This document shows positions 25,034 to 33,155 of a stretch of DNA of 49,470 nt, one piece after another. The notes beneath the pieces were generated by a model. The model had not been told where the DNA came from. It saw nothing but the letters and a program-made list of their open reading frames with translations, and made no database searches. A program made the translations under genes and the position numbers. The stretch is taken from positions 10,650 to 60,119 of the forward strand of contig QHXR01000016.1 of NCBI GenBank assembly GCA_003223025.1. Direction: 5' to 3'. Numbering within the stretch: position 1 is the first letter of the stretch; every line of letters begins with the position of its first letter. The DNA comes from Acidobacteriota bacterium (GTDB lineage Bacteria > Acidobacteriota > Blastocatellia > Pyrinomonadales > Pyrinomonadaceae).

Positions 25034-26917
25034 ATGAAACCGAAAAGTATTTATAAAACGATTACGAGCAGTTTTGCACTTCTAATGTTGCTATCGTCCG
25101 CGGTTGCAGCGGCGCCGGGTGCTTTCGACTCGACGTTCGGCATCGGAGGAACGGTGACCGATTGGGCGGGAGCTTATCAGGAGCAGGAGATCGCGATCCA
25201 GCCGGTCGGATTCGCGAGTGTGCGTGGTTTCGAGAACGATGCGCCTTCTCCGTTCCGTGATAACGGCAAGATCGCGTTCACCAGCGATCGCGATGGCAAT
25301 CAGGAGATCTATGTCATGAACAACGACGGAACCGGTCAGACTCGCTTGACGAACAATACCGTCATCGATGCGCAGCCCGCGTTCTCGCCCGACGGCAGAA
25401 GGATCGCGTTTTTCAGTCAACAAACGGTCGGCTCGTCGACTGCCAATATAAAGATCATGAATGTCGATGGGACAAATCAGACGGTGGTCACTATGGTTAC
25501 GTTTAATAACGTTCCTTACCCTTCGTACCCATGGCGTGCATGGGAAAACAGATCTCTATGCTGGTCGCCCGATGGCAGCAAGATCGCATTCGACGATGAG
25601 GGGGAGATCTTCACGATCAGTGTTACCGGGACCAATCGAACTAATCTGACAAACCATCCCGCTAACGATTACGCACCCGCGTGGTCGCCGGATGGAGCCC
25701 GAATCCTGTTCACGAGCTACCGAGTCGGCTACTCGACAATGCACACGATGAACGCGGTCGATGGAAGCGACTTGGTCCAATTGCCGAGTATGTTCTATTC
25801 GTGGGATGTGTCGCCGGACTGGTCGCCAAGCGGAGCGAAGATCGTCTTCACCGAATTATCGGAGGATTGGTTCCCAACAATCATTATCGCCGATGCGGAT
25901 GGCAAGAATCGCCTCAGATTCGAGGGAACCGGATTCGGCGGCGGAACTCGGAACATGCCACGGTGGTCACCTGACGGCGCGAAGATCGCGTTTCACTATT
26001 GGAAATACCCTGACGACGATTGTGAGATCTACGTCAAAAATGTAAGCGGTGGTGGACCGATACAATTAACAAACACGAGCGGCAATAACGGCCAACCGTC
26101 ATGGCAGACGGTCCTGAGGGCATCGTCGCTTGCGGATTTTGACGGTGACGGTCGTTCGGATATTTCAGTTTTTCGTCCTTCGGACCGGACTTGGTATCTC
26201 GATCGATCGACCGCCGGATTCTCCTCGACGCAATTCGGAATCTCAACCGACCGGATCGCACCTGCCGATTTCGACGGCGACGGCAAAACCGATATCAGCA
26301 TCTATCGCGATGGTGTTTGGTGGCGGATCGAAAGCTCCACCAACACCGCTCGAGCGATCCAGTTCGGACTGCCGGGGGATGTTCCCGTCGCTGCCGACTA
26401 CACGGGTGATGGCCGTGCCGAATTAGCGGTCTATCGTAGCGGAGTTTGGCTGATGTTCGATCTTATAGACAACCAGAGCAGAACTGTGGCGTTCGGCATC
26501 GCGACCGACTCACCGGTCGCCGGAGATTACGACGGAGACGGACGCGCGGATCAAGCGGTCTACCGGAATGGTGAATGGCATATCAACCGATCATCGGACG
26601 GTTATACTGTCGTGAACTTCGGACTCGCAGCCGACAAACTCGTTCAGGCTGATTACGACGGCGACGAAAAAATAGATCCGGCAGTTTATCGTGATGGGGT
26701 TTGGTATTTGTTGCGAAGCTCGCAAGGGTTCGCCGCGCTCCAGTTTGGATTGCCGACCGATATTCCGGCTGCCGCGGATTACGATGGGGACGGCAAAACA
26801 GATGTCACGATCTATCGAAATGGAACCTGGTACATTCTGAAAAGTTCAAACGGAACCATCGGCTATCAGCAATTCGGTTTGAACGGCGATCTGCCGATCG
26901 CGGCAAGATCGCAGTAA
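25034..26917 (+). CDS. Secreted TolB-like PD40 / FG-GAP repeat protein
   Basis: From the ATG at 25034 (CGGGAG site) the precursor has 627 residues and a signal peptide ([16 protein letters not shown]). A short segment, [14 protein letters not shown] and EIAIQPVG, looks like a single delta-60 repeat. It is followed by TolB-like PD40 blades ([57 protein letters not shown]) and then six to seven FG-GAP-like repeats ([20 protein letters not shown]). The last repeat nearly repeats the end of the upstream gene product ([11 protein letters not shown] versus [11 protein letters not shown]), so the two share a tail and differ in head. The protein is predicted extracellular; the ligand is unknown. Confidence 0.85.
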   Translation: MKPKSIYKTITSSFALLMLLSSAVAAAPGAFDSTFGIGGTVTDWAGAYQEQEIAIQPVGFASVRGFENDAPSPFRDNGKIAFTSDRDGNQEIYVMNNDGTGQTRLTNNTVIDAQPAFSPDGRRIAFFSQQTVGSSTANIKIMNVDGTNQTVVTMVTFNNVPYPSYPWRAWENRSLCWSPDGSKIAFDDEGEIFTISVTGTNRTNLTNHPANDYAPAWSPDGARILFTSYRVGYSTMHTMNAVDGSDLVQLPSMFYSWDVSPDWSPSGAKIVFTELSEDWFPTIIIADADGKNRLRFEGTGFGGGTRNMPRWSPDGAKIAFHYWKYPDDDCEIYVKNVSGGGPIQLTNTSGNNGQPSWQTVLRASSLADFDGDGRSDISVFRPSDRTWYLDRSTAGFSSTQFGISTDRIAPADFDGDGKTDISIYRDGVWWRIESSTNTARAIQFGLPGDVPVAADYTGDGRAELAVYRSGVWLMFDLIDNQSRTVAFGIATDSPVAGDYDGDGRADQAVYRNGEWHINRSSDGYTVVNFGLAADKLVQADYDGDEKIDPAVYRDGVWYLLRSSQGFAALQFGLPTDIPAAADYDGDGKTDVTIYRNGTWYILKSSNGTIGYQQFGLNGDLPIAARSQ

Positions 26918-26952
26918 CTCTTCCATTTTTTTCCAAAACGAATTATTCTTTC

Positions 26953-26986
26953 GGAGGATGCTTGAACGGCATCCTCCTTTTCTTTC
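26953..26986 (+). terminator. Rho-independent terminator
   Basis: A perfect 9-bp stem (GGAGGATGC / GCATCCTCC) with a 7-base loop is followed by TTTTCTTTC, 35 bp past the stop of the second PD40/FG-GAP gene. It should end that transcript before the prepilin peptidase gene. Confidence 0.9.
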
Positions 26987-26998
26987 CACTCCGTCACA

Positions 26999-27898
26999 AT
27001 GATCACCAATTTATTTGCCTCTTCATTCGAAAGTCTTACAGGTGTGCCTGAAGCGGTCGCGTACATTTTTGTATTTATCTTCGGCGCGGTCGTCGGAAGT
27101 TTTCTGAATGTCGTCATTCATCGCATACCAAATGAAGAGTCGATCGTCTTTCCGAATTCCGCATGTCCGAAATGTAAGACTCCAATAAAAGCTTACGACA
27201 ACATTCCGCTCCTCGGCTGGCTCATGCTCGGCGGAAAATGCCGGAGCTGCAAAGCACCGATCTCCGCTCGTTATCCGGCGGTCGAATTGCTGAACGCGTT
27301 GCTCTGGATTCTCGTCTATTGGCGGGTCGGGATCGCACCGACACTTCCCGTTTATCTCGTGTTCGTTTCGGCGATGGTCGCTCTCATCTTTATCGACGCC
27401 GAGCACATGATCCTGCCGAATGTCATCACGTATCCTTTGCTCGTAGTTTCGCTGCTCATCCGAATCGCCTTCCCAATCGTCTTCGCTCAAAACTATTTCA
27501 GCGACACTATGCATGTTCCCGCGACATATCTCGCCGGCAAACCTGAGTGGCTGATCTCGTTATTTGGAGCGATCGTCGGGGCGCTTGTCGGCGGCGGATC
27601 CTTATGGCTGGTTGGTGCGATCTGGAAAAAATTGCGCGGTGTCGATGCGATGGGACTGGGTGACGTGAAAATGATGCTCGGCGTCGGAGCACTGCTCGGA
27701 TGGCGACTCGCAGCACTCGCGATCTTCCTCGGTGCGTTCTCGGGAGCGATCATCGGGATGATCGTCATCGCACGCCAAAAAGATAAAGATCTTCAAACTC
27801 AAATACCGTTCGGGATCTTTCTCGGAACCGGTTCGATACTCGCGCTGCTCTTCGGCGATCAACTGATCGCTTGGTACATCACTCAGTTCGTTCCCTAA
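26999..27898 (+). CDS. pilD: Type IV prepilin peptidase / N-methyltransferase
   Basis: The 299-residue inner-membrane aspartic protease cleaves and N-methylates type IV prepilin-like leaders. It has the N-terminal DiS_P_DiS region (FGAVVGSFLNVVIHRIPNEE) with the zinc cysteines Cys56, Cys59, Cys81 and Cys84. The A24 peptidase domain has catalytic Asp133 (FIDAEHMILPN) and Asp222 (GLGDVKMMLGVG), and there are about eight hydrophobic segments. Length and motifs are normal for bifunctional PilD. No pilin genes are in the window, so it probably serves pilus or secretion genes elsewhere. It ends 2 bp from the convergent zinc-ribbon gene. Confidence 0.95.
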   Translation: MITNLFASSFESLTGVPEAVAYIFVFIFGAVVGSFLNVVIHRIPNEESIVFPNSACPKCKTPIKAYDNIPLLGWLMLGGKCRSCKAPISARYPAVELLNALLWILVYWRVGIAPTLPVYLVFVSAMVALIFIDAEHMILPNVITYPLLVVSLLIRIAFPIVFAQNYFSDTMHVPATYLAGKPEWLISLFGAIVGALVGGGSLWLVGAIWKKLRGVDAMGLGDVKMMLGVGALLGWRLAALAIFLGAFSGAIIGMIVIARQKDKDLQTQIPFGIFLGTGSILALLFGDQLIAWYITQFVP

Positions 27899-27900
27899 TT

Positions 27901-28194
27901 TTAACTATTGGTTTTTGCCGCCGTCTCGAGGCAATTTGACGAACAGTAGAATGTTCCGCCGCGGAGCTTTATCGCTCGCTGTTCCGGAACCCAGGTCCCG
28001 CATTTCGAACAATTGACAAGCGGTCCGAGCTGCTCCGATTTCTCCGTTTTGACCTGTCGCTCTCCGGATTTCTCGCGCATTGATTTCAACGATCGCCAGA
28101 TGTGCAGCATCGTGACGATCTGCTTTCGATATCTGATCGCCGTCAATCCGAGCAGGATCGCTAGCACTAAAAGAATGAAAAAGGCTTCTCTCAT
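27901..28194 (-). CDS. Membrane-anchored small zinc-ribbon protein (PP0621-like)
   Basis: The 97-residue protein has one N-terminal membrane segment (EAFFILLVLAILLGLTAI), a charged spacer, and a C-terminal zinc-binding unit with CSKCGTWVPEQRAI and YCSSNCLE (C-x2-C and C-x3-C). This arrangement matches the small PP0621/MYND-like family of unknown function. Its start overlaps the stop of the TPR gene by 4 bp, so the two are translationally coupled. Confidence 0.7.
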   Translation of the reverse strand: MREAFFILLVLAILLGLTAIRYRKQIVTMLHIWRSLKSMREKSGERQVKTEKSEQLGPLVNCSKCGTWVPEQRAIKLRGGTFYCSSNCLETAAKTNS

Positions 28195-28928
28195 CCGGCA
28201 GGCTGCGAGCCGTTAAGCATCGAGGTCAGTTCGCCGATCGATTCGTTCTTCGGATTGACGGAGCGGAGACGCTCGAGATATTCGGAAGCTTCGCTCGACT
28301 TATTTTGCTTTATCAAAGTCTGAACGATGAACTGAAGCGACTTTTCGTGCTTCGGATTTTTGTTGAGTGATTTTTTGAATTCGCCGGCAGCATTTTCGTA
28401 GTCGGGCGGAGTCTGCAAAAAGTAGGTCAACCCGAGATCGGTCATGACGTCAGGATTGTCCGGCTTTGAAGCAAGCGCCTTTTCATAAAACGTCCGCGCA
28501 TTTGAAAGAGCTTCGTTATCCTTCGTAAAGTATCCAACATCGAAGTATGCGTTTCCGAGACTGAGAATGATGTCGTAATCGTCCGGACGAAGTTTCGTCG
28601 CGCGTTCGAGGATCTTTACCGCTTGCCTGACAAGTTTCTCGTCCTGCTTCATCGCTCCGTAACGATAAATAGCGATCCCGACATTCCTCTGCGTTTCAAA
28701 ATCAGTGGGATTACTATCGGCGCGCGCAACGGTTGAATTGATCTCGTCTTCGGAAAGCTCGCCGCCTGTGTCGGCGGACGCTTTGGGCGGAGCCGCAGTT
28801 TTCAATCGCTCGTTCTCGGCTCGCAGCGTGGAAAGCTCACTTCTGTTTATTGAGTTCGCGAGGACAAATCCGGCGGCCGCTCCGGCGAGAACGGCGATGA
28901 GGATGATCCAGGCTGATTTTGCATTCAT
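28191..28928 (-). CDS. Membrane-anchored TPR protein
   Basis: From the ATG at 28928 it has 245 residues: an N-terminal membrane anchor (AWIILIAVLAGAAAGFVLAN), a short coiled coil (LSTLRAENERLK) and about four TPR units (AVKILERATKLRPDDYDIIL, ARTFYEKALASKPDNPDVMT, AAGEFKKSLNKNPKHEKSLQ). It resembles cytochrome-c-biogenesis or YbgF-like TPR anchors without specific partners. A 17-codon N-terminal extension is open but would place Arg/Phe-rich residues before the anchor, so it is disfavoured. The gene is coupled to the zinc-ribbon gene and may act with it. Confidence 0.75.
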   Translation of the reverse strand: MNAKSAWIILIAVLAGAAAGFVLANSINRSELSTLRAENERLKTAAPPKASADTGGELSEDEINSTVARADSNPTDFETQRNVGIAIYRYGAMKQDEKLVRQAVKILERATKLRPDDYDIILSLGNAYFDVGYFTKDNEALSNARTFYEKALASKPDNPDVMTDLGLTYFLQTPPDYENAAGEFKKSLNKNPKHEKSLQFIVQTLIKQNKSSEASEYLERLRSVNPKNESIGELTSMLNGSQPAG

Positions 28929-28960
28929 CGAGATGAATCTTAACAAACGGAATCGACAAA

Positions 28961-28997
28961 CAAAAAAAGCACGCCGCAATCCAAATGGAATGCGGCA
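28961..28997 (-). terminator. Rho-independent terminator of the RHH gene
   Basis: On the minus strand GCCGCATTCC, loop ATTT and GGATTGCGGC (9 of 10 pairs) are followed by GTGCTTTTTTTG. It lies 30 bp after the stop of the ribbon-helix-helix gene and separates it from the TPR gene. Confidence 0.85.
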
Positions 28998-29026
28998 AGC
29001 GTCGGGATCAAATTATCGTCGAGGAG

Positions 29027-29299
29027 TTATTTCTTATCTTCGCCGCTCGGGATGAACGGCAGATCTTCGGCACGACGTCGGATCGGCGGATCGGTCGAGC
29101 GTCGGCGCGGGACAGTCGTACCGCCATCGCGGCGATCCACGCTGCCGACCGGCAAACCTTTTCCATGGACGGCTTCGACCAGGATCCTTGTGATCTCCTG
29201 GGAAAGCGTTCGGTGTTCGGCAGCGGCTCTACGCCGAAGCGATTCCTTCAACTCATTAGGAACGTACGCTCCAATGAACACACCTTTTCGGTTTGCCAT
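29027..29299 (-). CDS. Ribbon-helix-helix (Arc-type) protein
   Basis: The 90-residue protein begins with a strand and two helices typical of an Arc/CopG-type RHH DNA-binding fold (KGVFIGAYVPNELKESLRRR, AAAEHRTLSQEITRILVEAV). The C-terminal 35 residues are disordered and Arg/Asp/Pro-rich. RHH proteins are often antitoxins, but no toxin gene adjoins it; the next gene in this direction is a separate TPR gene beyond a terminator. It lies 47 bp downstream of rnpB. It could be a stand-alone regulator. Confidence 0.75.
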   Translation of the reverse strand: MANRKGVFIGAYVPNELKESLRRRAAAEHRTLSQEITRILVEAVHGKGLPVGSVDRRDGGTTVPRRRSTDPPIRRRAEDLPFIPSGEDKK

Positions 29300-29346
29300 A
29301 GCGGGACAGTCTCCTTATGTAGAATCTTTGGGTTAGAAAGCCTATT

Positions 29347-29745
29347 GCAATGGAGCGGCCTGTAAGCCGAATTTTGTAATCCCGACGAATCGGGACGGCA
29401 ATCATTCATCTAGACGATCCGTTACCGAATCGTTCGAGCGACCTACCCGGAAAGGCTGTCCCGACGAATCGGGACTGTGAGCCGGCAGCTCAACAGCATT
29501 TCCCTATTTGGTCTTGCACCACGAGGAGTTTACCTGGCCGCGATTGTTACCAACCGCGCCGGTGAGCTCTTACCTCACCTTTTCACCCATCACTCCGACG
29601 AATCGGGGCTGGTCTATTCTCTGTTGCACTTGTCGTCATCCCGAAAAATCGAGATGCCCGGACGTTATCCGGCTCGTTGCCTTGCGGTGTTCGGACTTTC
29701 CTCTTCCCTTTCAGGAAGCGACTGCCCAGCCTGCTCCATTGCGAG
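29347..29745 (-). ncRNA. rnpB: RNase P RNA (bacterial type A)
   Basis: The minus strand shows the universal rnpB landmarks: GAGGAAAGTCCGAACACCGC near the 5' end, AGGGTGAAA-type and GGTAAGAGCTCACCGGCGCG segments in the middle, GTAAACTCCTCGTGGTGCAA, the ATAAGCC-like end AATTCGGCTTACAGGCCGC, and a closing P1 helix (GCAATGGAGC at 29733-29742 pairing with GCTCCATTGC at 29347-29356). The product is about 396 nt and is the catalytic subunit that trims pre-tRNA 5' leaders. Three of its variable helices end in the same CCGAttcgTCGG hairpin, an unusual feature discussed under findings. Exact ends are approximate. Confidence 0.95.
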
Positions 29746-29754
29746 GCGGGCAAC

Positions 29755-29763
29755 AGTATAGCA
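29755..29763 (-). promoter_or_regulatory. Extended -10 promoter element for rnpB
   Basis: The minus strand reads TGCTATACT, an extended -10 box (TGnTATAAT type), placing transcription start about 7-10 bp downstream at the predicted 5' end of rnpB. No good -35 box is seen, which is usual for extended -10 promoters. Confidence 0.6.
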
Positions 29764-29809
29764 AAAAATGTTGAACATGGGGAAATTCGCCGCAAATATC
29801 GGGAACTGG

Positions 29810-31639
29810 CTAAATTCGGGGCTTTGTTCGCCTTTCGGGCTGGATCAGATGCGACCATTTTTCGTTGATGTGCTGCTGCAGCAAATCTTCGACTTCATCC
29901 GCCGTGCGGCATTTCGAAACCTCTCCGGCAACGACGGCAGCTTCCTGAAACGCTAGGCCCGAGATGACTTTGCGAACTCTGAGAATCGAATTCACGTTCA
30001 TGCTCAATTCCGTTGCACCCATCCCGATGAGCAGCGGCAGATAGAATGGCGAGCCGGCCATCTCACCGCAAATGACTAGCGGTTTGCCGGCGTCGTTACA
30101 CGCTTTGATAACCGCGCGGACGGCTCTTATCACCGCCGGATGAAGCGTTCGAAACCACGACGAGACGGATTCGTTGTCACGATCGACCGCGAGAAGATAC
30201 TGGACGAGATCGTTCGTCCCAAGGCAAACGAGGTCGGTTTCGCGCACGATCTCGTCGATCATCAGGACTGCCGACGGAACCTCGATCATCGCGCCGATAC
30301 GAGGCGAACCGACCGCGAAACCTTTGCTCGAAAGCGCCTCGGATTCTTTCGAGATAAACTCTCGAACCGCGTGAATCTCTTCGAGGCCCGAGACCATCGG
30401 CACGACTATGTCGATCTTTCGTTCATGAGACGCACGAAGTATCGCTCGGAGCTGCGTGCGGAGGTGCGGAGTGTTGCTCAGTCCGAGTCTGATCGCTCGC
30501 AGGCCGAGTGCAGGATTCTTTTCGCGTCCGTGCGACTTCCCGTACGATTGATCCGGACCGACATCGAACGTTCGGATCTTTACACCGTCCTCGCCCGCAT
30601 AGTCGGCGATCTCACGATACGCTTCGTACTGCTGATTCTCCGTCGGAAATCCTTTGAATCTGTTGAAAAGAAATTCCGACCGGTAAAGTCCGATACCTTG
30701 TGCTCCGATCCGTTTTGCCCGCTTGTAGATCTCCGGCAGATCGACATTCACGCGAAGGGTGATCTCTCTTCCGTCGAGCGTCGATCGATTGGATTCGGAA
30801 ACCGTTACGTCGTTGTAATTTATCTGACGAAATTGCGCGGCCGGTAAGCGGTATCGCTCGAGTGTTTCGGATGTCGGATTCAGGATAACGCGACCGTTGT
30901 ATCCATCGACGATCGCGGCATCTCCCGTGTTCACCCGCCGCAAAACTTTTCTTACTCCGGTTACGGCGGGGAGATTCAGCTCGCGCGCAAGAATAAAAGT
31001 ATGAGACGTCCAACCGCCGTGTTCGGTGATCACCGCGGTCGGATGATTACCGCTCTGCTCGGCAAGAGTCGACGGCATCAGTTCTTGCGCGACGATTATC
31101 GAATCCTTTGCGAGCGGAGCAGTTCGCTCACCGCCGCCGAGAGCGTCGAGGATCCGTTCGGCGACATCTTCGACATCGATGTAGCGATCGCGAAGATGCT
31201 CGTCGGTGATCGCTCGATATTTTGCTATGTACGAGTCAGTGACGATCTTCACCGCCCACTCTGCATTCACCTTCTCACCCGCGACGACGTCGAGCACTTT
31301 TTCGAGCATCGACGATTGCTGGATCATCGCCCGCTGCGCGTCGAAGATCCCGGGCACTGAGGACGTGCCTGAGTTGGCGCAAAGTTTATTCAACTGACGG
31401 GACGCTAATCGGAAGGCCGCTCGGGCACGCCGGGTTTCGCGTTCGATCTCCGACGGCGGGATCTCGATCTTGAAAAATTGTCGATTGCTGCCGTGCAGAC
31501 ACACGACCCGCCCGATCGCAACGCCGCGAGACATCGCCCGGGCCTTGAGACGTATCTCGCCTCCGTTCTGTCGCTCTGTCGAGGGATCTTTTGGATCGGG
31601 CACTTCCATTAAATGACCGTGAGTGCGGTCCCGGATCAA
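29810..31639 (-). CDS. ptsI: PTS enzyme I (phosphoenolpyruvate-protein phosphotransferase)
   Basis: The 609-residue cytosolic enzyme transfers phosphate from PEP to its active-site histidine and then to HPr. Motifs are the N-terminal AMSRGVAIGRVV, the phospho-His loop EHGGWTSHTFILARE (His213), GIGLYRSEFLF, the PEP site GTNDLVQYLLAVDRDNE and the catalytic Cys in VICGEMAG. No N-terminal GAF domain is present, so it is EI rather than PtsP. The frame starts with TTG overlapping the preceding stop (TTGA), or possibly with the ATG at 31609. It is the last gene of a four-gene minus-strand run. No HPr or EII gene is in the window, so it may act in a regulatory rather than a transport PTS. Confidence 0.9.
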   Translation of the reverse strand: MIRDRTHGHLMEVPDPKDPSTERQNGGEIRLKARAMSRGVAIGRVVCLHGSNRQFFKIEIPPSEIERETRRARAAFRLASRQLNKLCANSGTSSVPGIFDAQRAMIQQSSMLEKVLDVVAGEKVNAEWAVKIVTDSYIAKYRAITDEHLRDRYIDVEDVAERILDALGGGERTAPLAKDSIIVAQELMPSTLAEQSGNHPTAVITEHGGWTSHTFILARELNLPAVTGVRKVLRRVNTGDAAIVDGYNGRVILNPTSETLERYRLPAAQFRQINYNDVTVSESNRSTLDGREITLRVNVDLPEIYKRAKRIGAQGIGLYRSEFLFNRFKGFPTENQQYEAYREIADYAGEDGVKIRTFDVGPDQSYGKSHGREKNPALGLRAIRLGLSNTPHLRTQLRAILRASHERKIDIVVPMVSGLEEIHAVREFISKESEALSSKGFAVGSPRIGAMIEVPSAVLMIDEIVRETDLVCLGTNDLVQYLLAVDRDNESVSSWFRTLHPAVIRAVRAVIKACNDAGKPLVICGEMAGSPFYLPLLIGMGATELSMNVNSILRVRKVISGLAFQEAAVVAGEVSKCRTADEVEDLLQQHINEKWSHLIQPERRTKPRI

Positions 31640-32535
31640 CTTCCGAAACTAAATCCGCCGCCACCGCCTCCGCCTTGAGTTGGAAAGAACGGTTTGAGAA
31701 GACTGGCGAACGCAGCAAGATTTCTTGTCTGAATCAAGATCTCGCCCGGCCCGCTGAACTCCGCGACCATTCCTTCGCCGCTAAGAAAGCTTCGGAGGAA
31801 ACCGCTCTTCGCCGCCTTCCTGAGGTTGTATTGCATATGGCCCTCCCACGCTACGAGATGGCCGGTATCGATAACGTACTGCTCGCCGGGACGCAATATC
31901 TTTCGATGGATCGCACCGAATGAAGAGACTAGAAGCAGACCCGTGCCGCTCACTTGGAGCACGAATAAACCTTCACCGCCAAAGAAGGATTTTGCACCGC
32001 CGAATTTCGTATCGACTACGAGTGACATGTCGCCGGCAAGATACGAGCTCGACTGGACCATGAACGTCTGTCCGCGCATTTCGATGCCGGCGACATCGCC
32101 CGGTGCTCCGGGTGCAAACGTGACTTCGCCCGGGCCGCCCTTCGCTGTGAATGTCGAGACGAACGCAGACTCGCCACCGACCGCTCGTTTCAGCGCACCG
32201 AACACGCCGCCTTTCATCTCGGAATGCAGATCGACGTTCGCCGACATCGAAACCATCGCCCCGGCTTCGGCGTGTATCGCCTGCTCGGGCTGTAGTTTTA
32301 CAACTGCGAGAGCGAACGCTCCCTGATGTTCGATCTCCCATGTGTACCCGCGGCCCTGACCGCGCCCGTCGGCGTCGAACTGGAACGCCTCGCCGCCCTG
32401 ATTTGGTGGCCGGGGTGGAGGAACGTTCGATGGTGGTGGAGCTGCGGGCTGTCGCTGTAGCGTCAAACCGCACGATCCGCAAAACTTCGCATCGGGCGAT
32501 AACTGTGCATTGCAATTTGGACAGTTCATATTCAA
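31636..32535 (-). CDS. AIM24/TIGR00266 family protein with zinc ribbon
   Basis: The 299-residue protein starts with a zinc-ribbon (MNMNCPNCNAQLSPDAKFCG, then CG) and a proline-rich linker. It then has the AIM24-type beta-rich domain (FALAVVKLQPEQAIHAEAGA, VDLHSEMKGGVFGALKRAVG, GGEGLFVLQVSGTGLLLVSS, YVIDTGHLVAWEGHMQYNLR) and ends with a Gly-rich tail. The fold is found in yeast Aim24 and many bacterial proteins of unknown function. Its stop overlaps the ptsI start by 4 bp and its start is 1 bp from the LOG gene stop, so coupling is tight. Confidence 0.85.
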   Translation of the reverse strand: MNMNCPNCNAQLSPDAKFCGSCGLTLQRQPAAPPPSNVPPPRPPNQGGEAFQFDADGRGQGRGYTWEIEHQGAFALAVVKLQPEQAIHAEAGAMVSMSANVDLHSEMKGGVFGALKRAVGGESAFVSTFTAKGGPGEVTFAPGAPGDVAGIEMRGQTFMVQSSSYLAGDMSLVVDTKFGGAKSFFGGEGLFVLQVSGTGLLLVSSFGAIHRKILRPGEQYVIDTGHLVAWEGHMQYNLRKAAKSGFLRSFLSGEGMVAEFSGPGEILIQTRNLAAFASLLKPFFPTQGGGGGGGFSFGS

Positions 32536-32536
32536 A

Positions 32537-33100
32537 TCAAACGTGCTGAACGACTACTCCTTTGGATTTCTCGATGATTATCTTCGCAGCTTCCTCGGCG
32601 TCATGCGCAAAATCCAGGAATGCGAGATCGTCATCGGAAACGACGAGATGCGTACGCCATGCATCAACGACATCGCGCCAGCAATCGCCGACGAGAACTA
32701 GCGGCCGTCGATCAAGCACTCGCGTTTGGAGCTTATTCCAAACAAGCGAGATCTCGGTGACGGTTCCCATTCCGCCGCGGAATGCGACGAAGCCGACAGA
32801 CCGCGTGATCAGGTTCTGGAGTCGATCATAAAAGTGATTAGTTGCGACTTTGTCGGTGAGATAACGGTTCGGCTCCGACTTGAACTGATTCATGACGATG
32901 CCAAACACGCGTCCGCCCGCTTCTCGGGCCCCGCGCGACGCTGCTTCCATCACACCCAGATATCCGCCGGTACAGATCGTAAATCCTGCTTCGGCAAGGC
33001 GATGTCCAAGCTCAATAGCCGCGAGATATTCTTCCGAATCATGCTTGCACTTCGAGCCGCCAAAAATGGTTACGATCTTGTCATCAGAATTTTCGATCAC
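32537..33100 (-). CDS. LOG family protein (lysine-decarboxylase-like fold)
   Basis: This 187-residue Rossmann-like protein has the LOG family features: KIVTIFGGSKCKHDSEEY at the start, TICTGGYLGVMEAASRGARE and the substrate motif FRGGMGTVTEISLVWN (a PGGxGTxxE variant with Arg in place of Pro). LOG enzymes release the base from cytokinin-type nucleotide monophosphates or act as purine nucleotide phosphoribohydrolases (family knowledge). The start overlaps no neighbour. It is second in the operon between the MFS gene and the AIM24 gene. Confidence 0.85.
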   Translation of the reverse strand: MIENSDDKIVTIFGGSKCKHDSEEYLAAIELGHRLAEAGFTICTGGYLGVMEAASRGAREAGGRVFGIVMNQFKSEPNRYLTDKVATNHFYDRLQNLITRSVGFVAFRGGMGTVTEISLVWNKLQTRVLDRRPLVLVGDCWRDVVDAWRTHLVVSDDDLAFLDFAHDAEEAAKIIIEKSKGVVVQHV

Positions 33101-33155
33101 GTCAGTTTTCCTTTAAGCAAAGTCCAAACGCCTTGATGAGGACATTATAGCCAAG

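Noticed and set aside
29027-29299. RHH antitoxin of a toxin-antitoxin pair
   Set aside because: No small toxin gene overlaps or adjoins it; neighbours are rnpB on one side and a terminator on the other.
30140-30847. 235-codon + strand frame
   Set aside because: It is antisense to ptsI, whose motifs are all intact; the product has unrelated Arg-rich composition.
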